Source: Hydrangea macrophylla (lineage: Eukaryota > Streptophyta > Magnoliopsida > Cornales > Hydrangeaceae). From it: a DNA stretch of 64,000 nt. A model generated the notes under the pieces. The model did not search any database and was not told where the DNA came from. It was given only the letters and a program-made list of their open reading frames with translations. Where the stretch lies: positions 13,270,001-13,334,000 of the forward strand of contig CM066994.1 in assembly GCA_033977485.1 (NCBI GenBank). Direction: 5' to 3'. Positions 1-10,904 of the stretch are shown one piece after another; position 1 is the first letter of the stretch, and every line of letters starts with the position of its first letter. The translations under genes were made by a program, and so were the position numbers.

Positions 1-1625
1 AAAACTTTTATAATTTCGAAGTTTCACTCGTAAAGCTATGACTAAGCTGTATTGAAAGTTTCAGAGACTGATTAGGAATTTTGAAAACTCGTGGGGAGGC
101 AAACGTAAATTCCCAATAGTCTTGCCTATATATAGGAAGTGATGACTTTAGGTTTTTCATAAGTTCTTGACCTAATTCCAAAAGGAGGCCAAAAGGGGGG
201 GCTAGAGGGAGATTTTTGTTGCTTCAAGCTTTGCGACGCCAAACGACGACCTTCCGTCAGTTTGTTTTCTCCCAGATTTCATATTCGAACTCCTCGAGAT
301 AAGAGCTTCGTTTTGATTCCTATTAGGGCCTGTTTGGTTAAGTTTTCCGAAAAGTTATTTTCTAGAATTTTTCATAAAAGTTGATAAATGGAATTTTGAT
401 CCATAGGAATTGTACTAGACGGATTTCTGCACGTTCTTTGTGCACGGGTTTTCTTCAGATTGAATTATAGGAGCGTTATTCGGAGGTGAGTGATTCAACT
501 ATGTCTTTGGAATGGTTTCTTGACATGTATTCATGTTTTGTGTGAATAGCATGTATTAATTCTTAGAGATATATTGTGTAGTTCATATTGGGCATTTATA
601 TTGATAAGTAGGCTCAATAGCACGGTGATATGTTTTGATTACCGCGAGCATAGTGATATGTATTTGAGCATGTTAAGTTGCTTATTTGGGTCAGAAGGAG
701 CACGTGGTCACCGTGCCATTTTGTGGAGCCGATATAGGCATTAAGGTCGCACGATTGAAGAGAAGAATCGTGGGTCTTACCCTTTCGCGTGGACTTATTG
801 GCGAGGAGTCGCGGATTGGGAGTATGGACGGGCACGTGAGTCTCCGGCGACTAGTATGAAATGTAGAGATGTGAATGCGGACATGTTTATCATTCATGTA
901 CATATGTTGATTTATTCACTAAGCTTTAGCTTAAACAAATCGAAATATGTGTGGTAATTCAAATAACCATTGCAAGTGTTAATGCTGGCGAGGAATCGCA
1001 GAAGTGAGTACGTGGGTTGGGAGTTCTCTTGGAAGGCAACTTGAATGTAAATCTTGTAGTTTTGGGATAATAGGAATGTTGTAATAAGAATTTGGTTGTT
1101 TTAACCCATGTTTAATTTGGTATGTTAGAATGGATTTTAAACCGTTGTAATAGTTAGTAACATGTTGTAATCCTGCTTTAGAAATGTTTTAATACAGCTA
1201 GGATTACTTTGGGTTGAGTTTGGATGAAGTGGTTGATCATTGGTGAAAGTTAAAAAGCTTTTAAACTTGAAATTCTACAGTTTGGGCTGCTGCCAGGGGA
1301 GCAGTCGACTGGTCCTGTGTTCAGTCGACTGAACCCCTGTATCTGTTAGCTACTGCTTCTTATTATAGCAAAAGCAGTCGACTGGCCCGCCTCAGTCGAC
1401 TGGACCCCCCAGCCTCAGTCGACTGGAATTGCTATTAAACATTGTGAAAACTCCCTGCCTTCTCCCGTCGACTGAGCTGTCGACTGAATCTCTGGTTTTA
1501 AAATGTGTTTTGTTTTTCCGCTGCGTGGGTTCTTCAAACCTAATTTTGGGAACGTTAATGAATTGGTTTAGCCTCGGTGGCGTGCCACGGGCTCCGGTTC
1601 CGCTATTGTGGGACCGGGCTGTGAC
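1..1625 (-). mobile_element. LTR-like retrotransposon sequence, partial
   Basis: No coding sequence is visible. The right edge, read on the minus strand, begins TGTCACAGCCCGGTCCCAC. That resembles the TGTCAC(G/A)CCCCGG start common to LTRs of Tekay/Del-type chromoviruses, so I read this as an LTR in minus orientation running off or towards the window start. The interior contains related blocks (cgaggagtcgcggattggga near 800 and gcgaggaatcgcagaa near 985) and a palindrome cluster at 1302-1486. No primer-binding site, second LTR or target-site duplication could be found, so the class is inference from the terminus only. Confidence 0.35.
1302..1486. repeat. Cluster of CAGTCGACTG palindromes
   Basis: Five exact copies of the 10-bp palindrome CAGTCGACTG start at 1302, 1322, 1375, 1393 and 1416. 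Two shorter GTCGACTG copies start at 1467 and 1479. Several are followed by GGTCC, GGACC or GAACCCC. The cluster lies inside the LTR-like stretch. Its role is unknown. Confidence 0.85.
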
Positions 1626-2440
1626 ATTACGGGATCCAAAAAGGTCGTAAATGATTTTAATCAAGTAACTTCACATTATCGGTAAGCTAAACGCGAAAAA
1701 ATGAAATAAAAAGCATCTGCCAAAAAAATCTCTTTGTCCTATTTATATGTTCATTTTTGAAAATTCATTTTTTTTAATATGCCATTTATCACATTCATAT
1801 GCATTAAAAAAAAAAAAGTAGTAATTTTTCAAAACCAAACCCGAACTAATAGTACATTGGTTTTCTTCTTTCTTTTCCCATTTTTGGTTAGGATTGTTGT
1901 GAAAAGAAATTTTCTCATTACATTTTCTAAGTGAACAACAGTTTTGAACTACACAAAAAAAACTACCACACACATAAAATAGGATGAAGAAAGCATCTGA
2001 TTCGGAACCATTTTTACCACCTCGTTATGAATAGATAAGGAACAAATTGCCATGAATAAGAGTATTTTCTTTGCTTGTTAATTTTCAAGAGATTGGGCCT
2101 ATAAACACTTTTTTTGGTTTGAAATAGAAATGAATTCTAATTCTAATTTGATTTTTTATAATACTTCTTTATATTATTAGTCAAACTGAAATAGAGTGGT
2201 TATTTAATAAATTCGTGCAAATAAAATCAATTCTAGATAAATCCGACCACTTTTGGTTAGATTTGTAAATCCTCTAAAACAATAATTGGGTGCAATTGAA
2301 ATAAAATCGATTCTAGGTTTATATCAAACTAAATACAATAATTGCCACAAAACAATACTTACAAATGAAATCATTTCTTGTTTGTGGCAAACCAAATGGG
2401 CCGTCAAAAACTGCTATTTCCACTACCCAATTTGCTACAC
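1626..2440. other. AT-rich intergenic sequence
   Basis: No gene, RNA gene or bounded transposon could be recognised. The stretch is AT-rich with homopolymer runs, and its short ORFs have no recognisable content. Confidence 0.5.
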
Positions 2441-2654
2441 CTAGTGTCGGTCCTGACTTTTGGGGGGCCCAAAACAAACTTCAAAAATGGGACCTTAAAC
2501 ATTTCATTTCGTGCATTTTTAGCTACAAAATCGTCAATTTTATACGTGCATGGACTTATTATATATAATAGAGTATAATTTTAGTCGAGGGCCCTTTGGA
2601 ATTAGGGGCCCAAAACGACTTGCTTGTGCTGCTTGGGGTCAGGACCGGCCCCTG
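2441..2654. mobile_element. hAT-like nonautonomous element with GC-rich termini
   Basis: The ends are imperfect inverted repeats: CTAGTGTCGGTCCTGAC on the left, and CAGGGGCCGGTCCTGAC on the right read in reverse complement. Blocks reading ggggggccca and ggggcccaaaac lie just inside the two ends. The termini resemble those of the element at 13024-13588 (CAGGGCCGG type). No clear 8-bp target duplication was found, so the outer boundaries are tentative. Confidence 0.5.
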
Positions 2655-2762
2655 CACCAACTCTTGCGAAACTTTAACTCTAATTTCTCATGCAAAACCA
2701 GCAGCCAGGTTGGTAAATGGGACTACCCACCAGTCTGTTAAATAGTAGCCGTCCCGGACAAT

Positions 2763-2924
2763 ACTTCAGTAAAGTTATTTTAGTACAATTCGTTAGATTT
2801 TTCTCACATAGATACACCATTTTCAAAAGAATAGTTTTAAAATAATGCAATCTTAAAAAAACAGTTTTAAAAACTGTGAGAGGAATCTACCGAATTGTAC
2901 TGAAGCAACTTTAGTGTACTCTTA
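2763..2924. mobile_element. Foldback MITE
   Basis: About 40 bp at the left (CTTCAGTAAAGTT, then TAGTACAATTCG, then CTCACA) recur inverted at the right (TGTGAGAGG, then CGAATTGTACTGAAG). The centre is A-rich. The element ends about 75 bp beyond the stop codon of the DUF4408/DUF761 gene, so it may lie in or near that gene's 3' UTR. Confidence 0.6.
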
Positions 2925-2996
2925 TACGTCTCGTGGATACACATCTTTGAACTTTTTCTTATTTTCTAAATGAACCCACAGAACGAACTGAAATTC

Positions 2997-5384
2997 CTAA
3001 TGAGCCCCACGATTGATCATCTCCATGTACTGGTTCAATGATTCCTGCCTCTGCAACCTCATTTCCTCATTGAATTTCTCTATGAACGCTTCGACCCGCC
3101 TGTTCAACTCGTCCTGACTCGGAGACGCTTCTCTCCTTAGCTTCCCGGAACTCGGCAATCGACTCAGCTGTGACGAGTTGGTCGCCCCACCACTACTACG
3201 GTCAACATTGAACGTCTCTGATTTCCTCATCCTCTCATCTTGGGTGAGGTCCACATTGCTGATGTGGCGACCACGGGTCTCCCACGTGTCAGATTTCCTC
3301 AGGTGTCTCGTTAACGGCATTGGACGGCCGTCCGTTATTGTCTTCCACGTGGACTCCAGCGTTTCGTGCCGTTTCGGCTTCGACACTCTGAGTGTCCTCC
3401 CACCTGAAAAATACACATAGTTGTTAATTACCCTTTTTGCCCTCTTACCATATTATGCATTTGAGTCTAAGCATAAACACTCTGCATTGTCTTTGATGAC
3501 AAACTGAAGGGCAGATTCGACCTCCGCTTGAAAATAAGGTTTGTCTTTTGAGGGTTCGAAGTGTGACCAAAATGCCGAATAGCGGCTCGTGGGCTCAACT
3601 GAATCTTTACAGGATGTTTGGCAAAGAGAAAATCCAGTTGTTTAGGCAGTTTGGGGAGGAAAGAATAGGTATTATAGTTCATAACTTACCCAGCAAATTC
3701 ATGTGTTTGATGAGTGTTAATTTCTTGCATAACAGCCATGGCTAGTCTAATAACTCTGATTTTATAAGTGACCTCATTCTATATATTCAAATATTTCGTT
3801 AAAAGAAAAAATTTGCATGACACAAATTAAGCTTAAAACAAATTCTCAAGACAACGTTAATTTTCCTAAAAACTATACACGAATGAGAATTGGATTGAAC
3901 CTTGAACTCCCGTTCATGTTTTGCATCTCAAATGACTCTCAAATTTTTGTATCTCAAATTTTGCATAAAAATAGCACTTCTTTCTAAAATCACTCTTATA
4001 AAAAGAGCTTTCACCTTTAAGTAGTCAGAGGAAGGTTTAGTTTGGCCCTTATGTGGCTTTTCAAAAGGAGCTTATGAAATTATTATTAAGTTGTTTGATA
4101 ATTTTATTTATTTTTATTTAAAAAATCTTAAAAAAAAAAATGGACCCGAGAAAGTATTATTTTTGCCCTTCTCTTTTTATTTATTTTTTATGGTAATGCG
4201 CCCGCAGGTATCATGCGCACACACTTCAACCATCAAGAAAAATCACAAACTCATTTCAAAGGAACTTCGGAAGCCTTAATCTTCTCAAATTCGAGGAATT
4301 TGTTTGGGATAGAATCACCGAAACTTGGCGAGAAAGTGGACAACATTTGTCGTCTATCCTCACCGCTTACTATGGTTTTCAGAGCTTTATGTAAAATCAC
4401 TCTAATTCTGACACATCAGCAGAGATAAGATCAATCATATGTGGAAAATACTCCTTCGTTTTGTTTTTAGTCCTATTCTCTATTTTGAGATGTTCTAAAA
4501 TTAGTGTCCATTTTTTTAAATTGATATACAATTTTTACTTACTTTCCAAAACTACCCTTCCTTGAAATCTATACCAAGACAAAACTTAAAAAAATATTAC
4601 AATGATTAGGGACAATTGTGAAAAGTAGGTATAGATTCTTTTTGTCACCTTAATAAATTGACTTCCCAAAAGTGGACTAAAAAAAAGACACGGAAAGTGT
4701 AATAAAGTATCAATAATGCTACACACACTCTGAAAAGTACACTAAAATGCACAACTTTGTTTAAAAAAGTTGTACCTTGTGCTGAAAAGTTTGCCCACAC
4801 AAAAGTGGGTGTTTTGTGTGTGCATGTTTTTCAGCACAAAGTCTAACCTTTTTAAGCAAGGTTGTGCATTTTGATGTGCTTTTCAGAGTATATATAGCAT
4901 TACTTATAAAGTATTTCACTTGATTGGCGTAGAGTAGGGTGCAAGTTGGACAGAACGAATCAGAAATTGATTTTTTTTTTAAATTTTAAAAATTTTAAAA
5001 TTCCAAAATGTGTTATAATTTTGATTTTAAAAATTCAAAATTTTTATTTTTTATTCTGATTCCAAATTTTTCAATACAAGCTATTAGTTTAGAACTAATG
5101 TAGTGATAGCTTGGACTAATTTATAAACTAATCTTCTTCGTGTTACTTCTTTGCTAATCTATGCGAGACAAATGTAAAACAAGTTCAATATTCTGAAAAA
5201 TTATATTTTTCGAAACGGAATGCATGTTAATTTCTAAAATCGGAATTTTCCGAAACGGAACCCCTGTGACAAATTATCATCGACGTGGCCCGAGGAATAC
5301 CTGATCAGCAAAAACTACACTAACACACACATTCACCGGCGACCTCTTTCCTTCTAGTCGCCGTCAAATTATGCTTATATATAT

Positions 5385-5417
<33 letters not shown>

Positions 5418-6005
5418 GAGAGAGAGAGAGGTACCTTCAGGGCTGGCTTTGACAGCTTTCCGCTGACCAAACCTTGCAGAAACCGGCGGTTTCTCAGTAG
5501 ATAATAAATATTCCGACAATCTCATCTCACCTCCGCCGTCCATTTCCTTCACATTCATCATTTTCTTCGTCTCCGAAACCCTAGATTCCACATTCTCACA
5601 CCCATTAACATCATAATCATATTCAATTTCCGGCGAAATCTCCACCGGAGTACTCTTCGGAACGACGACGTCGTACGAAATTGCTAAATTAGGCTCCAAA
5701 TCTCCGGTAATTTTGACCGGCGCCGGCGTAATCGCCGCTTCCGGTGGAGGCACATCGGAATTCTGCTGGAATTTGGAGGAGGCGACGATTGTAATGATGA
5801 TACAGTTGATAATTAGGTAGAGATAGGGAGGTCTAAGCCACGAAACGAAAAAGCCCCAAATCGAAGGGAAATCAGAGATCGCGAACTGTGAAATCAGTGG
5901 AACAGTGAGCTTCAAGACCACCGCCATGGACAAAACTCCGGTCGAAATCAACAGGACCTTTAACGATAGACTCCAACTAGCGGAAGTTTCGGAGGGTTTT
6001 GCCAT
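2997..6005 (-). CDS. DUF4408/DUF761 (cotton-fibre-protein-like) membrane-anchored protein, 2 exons
   Basis: Exon 1 is 6005-5435 and exon 2 is 3403-2997. The donor reads GAAG/GTAC and the acceptor TTTTCAG/GTGG. The joined length of 978 nt encodes 325 aa with the frame closing exactly. I chose the ATG at 6005 (MAKPSETSA) because the longer upstream reading frame runs through a TA/CA microsatellite. The N-terminal half has two hydrophobic segments (about residues 12-34 and 60-75) followed by the DUF4408-type stretch SWLRPPYLYLIINC. The C-terminal end carries the DUF761 signature (ELNRRVEAFIEKFNEEMRLQ, then RQESLNQY). The two domains occur together in a plant family that includes wound- or pathogen-induced members such as Arabidopsis A70. 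Their biochemical role is unknown. The intron is about 2.03 kb and carries a Stowaway-like element, a palindromic MITE and a compound microsatellite directly after the donor. The splice model is inferred from sequence alone. Confidence 0.85.
4032..4110. repeat. Dispersed repeat, copy 1 (intronic)
   Basis: This segment (ggtttagtttggccct ... aggagcttatgaaatt ... aagttgtttgataatttta) recurs in reverse complement at 8448-8522 with clear similarity. It is part of an unidentified transposon family. The boundaries were not resolved. Confidence 0.6.
4449..4703. mobile_element. Degenerate Stowaway-like MITE in the DUF gene intron
   Basis: It begins actccttcgttttg and ends gacacggaaagtgtaa, a decayed version of the Stowaway terminus. 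The interior (ccaaaactacccttcct, then gacaattgtgaaaagtagg, then tagattctttttgtc) matches the better-preserved copy at 14165-14417. The two are therefore the same family. Confidence 0.65.
4714..4902. mobile_element. Palindromic MITE (TAATGCTA family), copy 1
   Basis: This is a near-complete foldback. The left end (TAATGCTACACACACTCTG) recurs inverted at the right (CAGAGTATATATAGCATTA). The core has TTGTGCTGAAAAG facing TTTTTCAGCACAA. It is related to the copies at 6245 and 10332. It lies in the intron of the DUF4408 gene. Confidence 0.7.
5374..5430. repeat. Compound microsatellite (TA/CA/TA/GA)
   Basis: Runs of TA, CA, TA and GA dinucleotides begin four bases into the intron on the minus strand, immediately after the exon 1 donor of the DUF4408 gene. 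A second TA/CA run at 6107-6136 lies just upstream of the same exon. Confidence 0.9.
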
Positions 6006-6106
6006 TTCACCGGCGCAACGTGTTACTGATTTGTTTGAATCTAAACTTTTCCGGCGACAAGAAGTGGAGAGAGTGGTATAGAGAAATAGAGGGAGATAGA
6101 TACAGG

Positions 6107-6136
6107 ATATATATATATATATATACACACACATAC
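6107..6136. repeat. TA/CA microsatellite upstream of the DUF4408 gene start
   Basis: A (TA)n-(CA)n run lies about 100 bp upstream of the ATG at 6005, probably in the 5' UTR or core promoter. It keeps the reading frame open and so creates a spurious longer ORF. Confidence 0.85.
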
Positions 6137-6244
6137 TTGGAGAGGGTTGGGGAGTGAATGGAATGTGCACCGCCATATAAGAATAATGGGACCCATAAGC
6201 TTCCACGAAGGCAAGATTAATAATGACACGTGGCATTTTAAATG

Positions 6245-6416
6245 AATAATGTTAGACACAGACCATATTCTACCAAAGATTTTACAACAAGACTTGGAAT
6301 GTGCTGTATTCTGTGCTGTTTGAAATTTTCATATTTTTTTATGTATCACTTATATAGCACAAGGTACATACATTTAAAGTCCTATTGTTGAATGTGTTGT
6401 GTGTCTAGTATTATTG
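6245..6416. mobile_element. Palindromic MITE (TAATGYTA family), copy 2
   Basis: The left end AATAATGTTAGACACAGACC matches the reverse complement of the right end, AATAATACTAGACACACAAC, and similarity continues for about 39 bp. The termini resemble those of the MITEs at 4714 and 10332. It lies about 240 bp upstream of the DUF4408 gene. Confidence 0.6.
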
Positions 6417-6467
6417 TTTTTTCATGCACAACGAGCATATGATGCAAGATTAATATAATGTTGCACC

Positions 6468-7462
6468 TAGGGATGACAATGGGGCGGGTTTCCCTGGTTT
6501 CCCGCCCCTAATAGGTAGGGTATGAGGGTGACTAATTTGGGGTAGGGGCGGGTATGTGGGAAATTTTCTAAACCCGAGTTGGGTTCGGGTCGGGGTTGGG
6601 GGTGGGGTAAAATCCCCCGAACCTGCCCCGATTACACTACGAATTTACATTAATACCCCCATTAAATATGAGTATTACCTAAAAATACCATGTTAGTATA
6701 AATACTAGCTAGCTAATGGAATTAGGGCATCTCATTTCCCCTTTTTTAGATTCACGACACATTAATTGGGCAACTCATTCGTGACTCTCGTCTCATCACT
6801 CTCATCTATTTTGAGATGTCAATTTTTAGGGTTTTCTCAACACAAACATGTTACAAACTTGTAAGAACACTTTGGCCGCAAATGCAATCCATATATATAA
6901 GAACACTTCAGTTGCAGCTCTCTGTCGTCGCCGTTGAAGCCCTGGTTCTATGGCCGCTGCTGAATCCCTCTGATTTGTTCTCGTGTTCAATTCGGGTATG
7001 TGTTCTTGTGTGTGTTCGTGGGTGCGATTCAGAGATATGGAGTGAGATTAAGCTAGAAGCAAGAATCATAGAGAGAGAACAAGAGAATTCTGAAGTTAGA
7101 CCTATTTTGTTTAGTGTTCTTTTTTTTTTTTTTTTTAAATGCCTTTGGGTTCTTCATTCTTCATTTTAATGGTTAAAAAAAAAATCTTCATTTTAATGCA
7201 TTGTATATGTTTTTTTGAGATTAAAAAAAAAAAAAATTCTTGTTATTATTATAGATAACATGGGAGTTTTTAGGTTGTTTTGTGGGCACAAATTGGATGT
7301 CGGGGTGGGGCGGGGCGGGTTCCCAAAACTAAGTCAGGGTCGGGGGTGGGATAAGTATGTCATCAGGGCAGGGCGGGGCGGGGTCGGGGGGAGGTTTTAT
7401 GTAAGCGGGGCGGGGGCGGGGGAGAGGTACCTCGTCCCATATCCGCCCTGTTGTCATCCCTA
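6468..7462. mobile_element. Nonautonomous hAT element, 995 bp, with TSD
   Basis: The termini are TAGGGATGACAA and its exact inverse TTGTCATCCCTA. The flanks GTTGCACC (6460-6467) and GCTGCACC (7463-7470) form an 8-bp target-site duplication with one mismatch, as expected of hAT elements. Subterminal regions on both sides are dense in GGGGCGGG and CGGGTT repeats. The interior has no transposase. Confidence 0.85.
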
Positions 7463-9516
7463 GCTGCACCCAAATCTAAATCCAACCTCAATTCCACACT
7501 CAATACATCCTGATCTTTGATTCCAGTGGATTTCATGTAAAACCAATGTGAGATCCACATGGAAATCTTACTTTTTATCTGATTTGTGTAAGAACCAACG
7601 TCATATTAATTTTACAAAACATATTCTTAAGAGATATTAGTGTGTGCAAAATTTATTGCACCTGAAATAATCATTTCACCGAATACTTTCAAATTATAAA
7701 ACTTGTTCACTAAACTCAATTGGTTATTTGCCCAATATGCAAAATTGGATTTTAAGCTTAGAATTCCATCTGAAATTACATGATCATAGATTCATAGTTA
7801 AGTCGGCAATTAGCTGGGAAGGTAATTTGAGCTGCCCTTTCTTGGGGAAAAAGCCCTAAATTTGTCCTTAGTAGCCTGTAAGTTTGTAGATGTCTCAAAA
7901 AGTCAAAGCCTATGTTATCTTTAAACCTGGGTTACTCGGATAATCTACTTAGAGAATCTAAACTAACGTCATTTTCATGCTCCAAACTATTCGATTTTAG
8001 GCATAGAGCACTTAATGTGGTCAGAACATTAGACTTCTTAATTGGGCGCTGTTTAAGGATCTTCTCTCGTTCCCCCACACATGCAAAAGCAACCTAGTAA
8101 GTATTTGCTATTCTAACCGACCACCCTCTTTAACCCATTAAAAAACACTATTTATTTGAGCCAAAATGTACCAAACATTATAGTTAATTGAGAGCGACGA
8201 AGTTAATTAAGGTGGACGAAAAGTTTTTAGTTTATTGTGGGTTTACACTTGGGTTAAGCTTGGTCTCTATTTTGGTGTTTCTCATTTTTTTAAAATACAA
8301 TTTCATGTTAATTCATTTGATAACTAGTTTATGAGTTTTGCAAAAATTGAACTTATGACTTTTTTGGGAGAGCTTTTAAAAGCTCAAGATTGCTTTTTGA
8401 TTTCATGATATCTTTTTGAAGAGTAGTGTGTCACTTGTATAAAATTATCAAACAACTTATTAGTAATAAATTTCATAAGCTCCTTTTAAAAAGTCACATG
8501 AGAGCCAAACTAAGCCTTAATCCAGCGTTCGCCCATGTTCTATTATGATAAAATGGTACTTAGTTAAACCGTATGAAATATTGATGGAGATCCCGAATTC
8601 GCAAAGGATAAGATATGAGATTCACGTTAAAATGAAGAAGAAGAAAATATAGTAAGCATTGCACATCTATAGCAGCGCTAGTACTATTTTTCATTAAGGT
8701 TTTGTTTAGAATCACTTCTTAAATGCATAATTTGAGTCTAAACATATTACTGAGAGACAAAATGCATATATTAGCTTGTTTAAATAAATTAAAAAAAAAA
8801 AGAAAAAATTTAGCTGAAGCGGATCTAGGGGTGTTTTGGCCTAAACATGGTGTATGAACTAGATTTAAATTTAAACGAATTTTTCTCTATCTTCGTGGTG
8901 CTATTTTGATTAGGACTTTCGCTTCTAGTTCTAGCTAGTTTTATATATGTGGGTTTTTTTTTTAAATAATAAAAAAATAAGTTTAGTTCTACCTTTTTTC
9001 CTTCTTTTTTTTTTTTTTTTTTTTGTGGGAGAAAAAAAGTCCTAGTTCTACTTGTGCGGCTTTATACATGAAAGAAGTGAACTTATATTGTGCGGTCGGC
9101 AACAATTTTGGTAAGGAGTCATAGTACTACTAGTTTAGTCAAGCTAGACGGTGATCAAGGCACACGTGTGTCTATAAAATCACAAATGTGGTCCAAATTA
9201 CTTCACCTTGCGTGATGATTAAGTGCGTTTAAAAAGAAGACAACTCAAACTCAATCACAGAAATGTCCTATCGAGGGGAAGGAAAAAAAAAACACTTAAA
9301 ACTTAAGGGTCTGTTTGGATTGAAGAAGTGAAGAGAATAAAAGATCAACTCATTAAGAAAAAATATGAGATATAGAAATTAGGGTACTTTCTACCCTATT
9401 TGAACAGACATGAGAGAAAAAGAAAAGAAACCAAACATAACTTTCATTTGTTTGGTTTAGTGTGCATAAGAGTAAAGAAAACAAAAATTTTTAAGCAATC
9501 AAGTCTTTTTCACGTT
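7463..9516. other. Intergenic AT-rich sequence with one dispersed repeat
   Basis: No gene was recognised. Positions 8448-8522 are the inverted second copy of the repeat at 4032-4110. A 20-base T run lies near 9005. The remainder shows no bounded element. Confidence 0.5.
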
Positions 9517-9751
9517 ATTTACTACATAAGTGGGACGTATTTACTACATAAGTGGGACGTATTAAAAAAATATCAAGTCTTTTCACGGTATTTTAAGTCT
9601 CTTCTCTTCACTTCAACAGTCTCCGATTCTGCAGAGAAACAAAAATTATTGGTGGGACGTATTAAAAAAATATCAAGTCTTTTCACGGTATTTTAAGTCT
9701 CTTCTCTTCACTTCAACAGTCTCCGATTCTGCAGAGAAACAAAAATTATTG
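9517..9751. repeat. Two nested perfect tandem duplications (22 bp and 100 bp)
   Basis: A 22-bp unit (9517-9538) is repeated exactly at 9539-9560. A 100-bp unit (9552-9651) is repeated exactly at 9652-9751. The two duplications overlap around the shared word gtgggacgta. Identity between the 100-bp copies is complete by eye, so the event is recent or is an assembly artefact. Confidence 0.95.
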
Positions 9752-9944
9752 ACCTTCCTCCCCCCCCCCCCCCCTACTTTCTCTCAAATTTCCAACTTAA
9801 CTTACCAAACAAGATAACAATAGAGAAAAACATTTAGCTTCTCTTCTTCCCTCCACTAAAAGTAATATCTTATAATACCACCACCAAAAGAAAGAAAGAG
9901 AGAAAATAAAAAAACCCTCAAAATAAGACATTTAAGGGCATGCA

Positions 9945-10105
9945 TGTTAATATTGTGGTTTTTGGTTTTCAATTTTTGTTTTCATTTTTTGTATTGATTA
10001 CAGTCAACTCCCAATACAAAAAATAAAAATAAAAATTAAAATCAATACAAAAAATAAAAACAAAAATTAAAAACCAAAAATCATAACGTTATCATGCGAT
10101 TAGTG
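9945..10105. mobile_element. Foldback MITE
   Basis: GTGGTTTTTGGTTTTCAATTT on the left is mirrored by AAATTAAAAACCAAAAATCA on the right. Weaker pairing extends outward to GCATG on both sides. Confidence 0.5.
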
Positions 10106-10331
10106 TATGTGTCTAAGTTAGGCCCAGTAGATAGATTCTCTACACAGTAAGAAACAATGCCATGTGGTGGTTACTGGAGTAGAAACAGCCTTAGTAAAAG
10201 TTAAATTTGACTATTTTGTTGTGCCATACCGTGACAAAGCCGTCCAATAGACAGATGAATGACAAGTGTTGGCCGTAAATAGGGAAAACACTTGGCCGTA
10301 AAGTTAAATTTGACTATTATGTGTTGGCCGT

Positions 10332-10509
10332 AATGCTAAGACACACAATGAATTGTATAACCAATTGCACAAAGGTGCAGCATAAGGTTGAACTTTGTGC
10401 TGAAAGACTGCACACTTTAAAAATAAGTGTGCAGCCTTTTAGCACAAGGTCCAACCTTGTGCTCCACGTTTGTGCAATTGATTGTACAATTCGTTGTGCA
10501 CTTAGTATT
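10332..10509. mobile_element. Palindromic MITE (TAATGCTA family), copy 3
   Basis: This is a near-complete foldback. AATTGTATAACCAATTGCAC faces GTGCAATTGATTGTACAATT. The central hairpin has GACTGCACACTT opposite AAGTGTGCAGCC. The arms share TTGTGCTGAAA with the copy at 4714. Confidence 0.7.
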
Positions 10510-10524
10510 TTTGTTATACTAATA

Positions 10525-10670
10525 TAGTACTGGTTTTGGGTCATAAATGATTATTTCCGATAATAAATATTTGTTCTTATCAAAATCACTTAGAACAAAT
10601 ACTTCTTATTATGGAACAAATATTTTTTATCGGGAATAATTATTTATAACCCAAAATTACTATGTAGTAG
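10525..10670. mobile_element. Foldback MITE
   Basis: The left arm GGTTTTGGGTCATAAATGAT (then CCGATAATAAATATTTGTTC) is mirrored by the right arm GAACAAATATTTTTTATCGG (then TAACCCAAAATTAC). It lies directly beside the MITE at 10332. Confidence 0.65.
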
Positions 10671-10904
10671 GTACATCCAAACCACTTAAGTCTGCTGAAG
10701 AATTTCTCCTCGTAAATAGGACTATCTTACTGTGCTTTCAGGCACAGATCGTCGGCAGTGCTAATGGGTGGTTGTCCAACATATGATTTTTTGACTTTTT
10801 ATTTTATTGGCAAGCACTATTCATTCTAATATACATAATTTGAATGTCAAAATATGAGATAATGAGACCTAAACAAATTTTAGTAAAAATTAAGTGGTCT
10901 CAAT

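Noticed and set aside
1302..1486. CRISPR-like array
   Set aside because: The palindromes are 10 bp with irregular spacing in a plant nuclear genome with no cas genes; the same holds for the other palindrome clusters.
2433..2662. 8-bp target duplication for the 2441-2654 element
   Set aside because: The flanking octamers tgctacac and caccaact do not match; only the terminal inverted repeats support the element.
5364..6236. 290-codon minus-strand ORF taken as a whole gene
   Set aside because: Its first 77 codons run through the TA/CA microsatellite and its end reads into the intron microsatellite. The conserved protein starts at 6005 and is spliced to 3403-2997.
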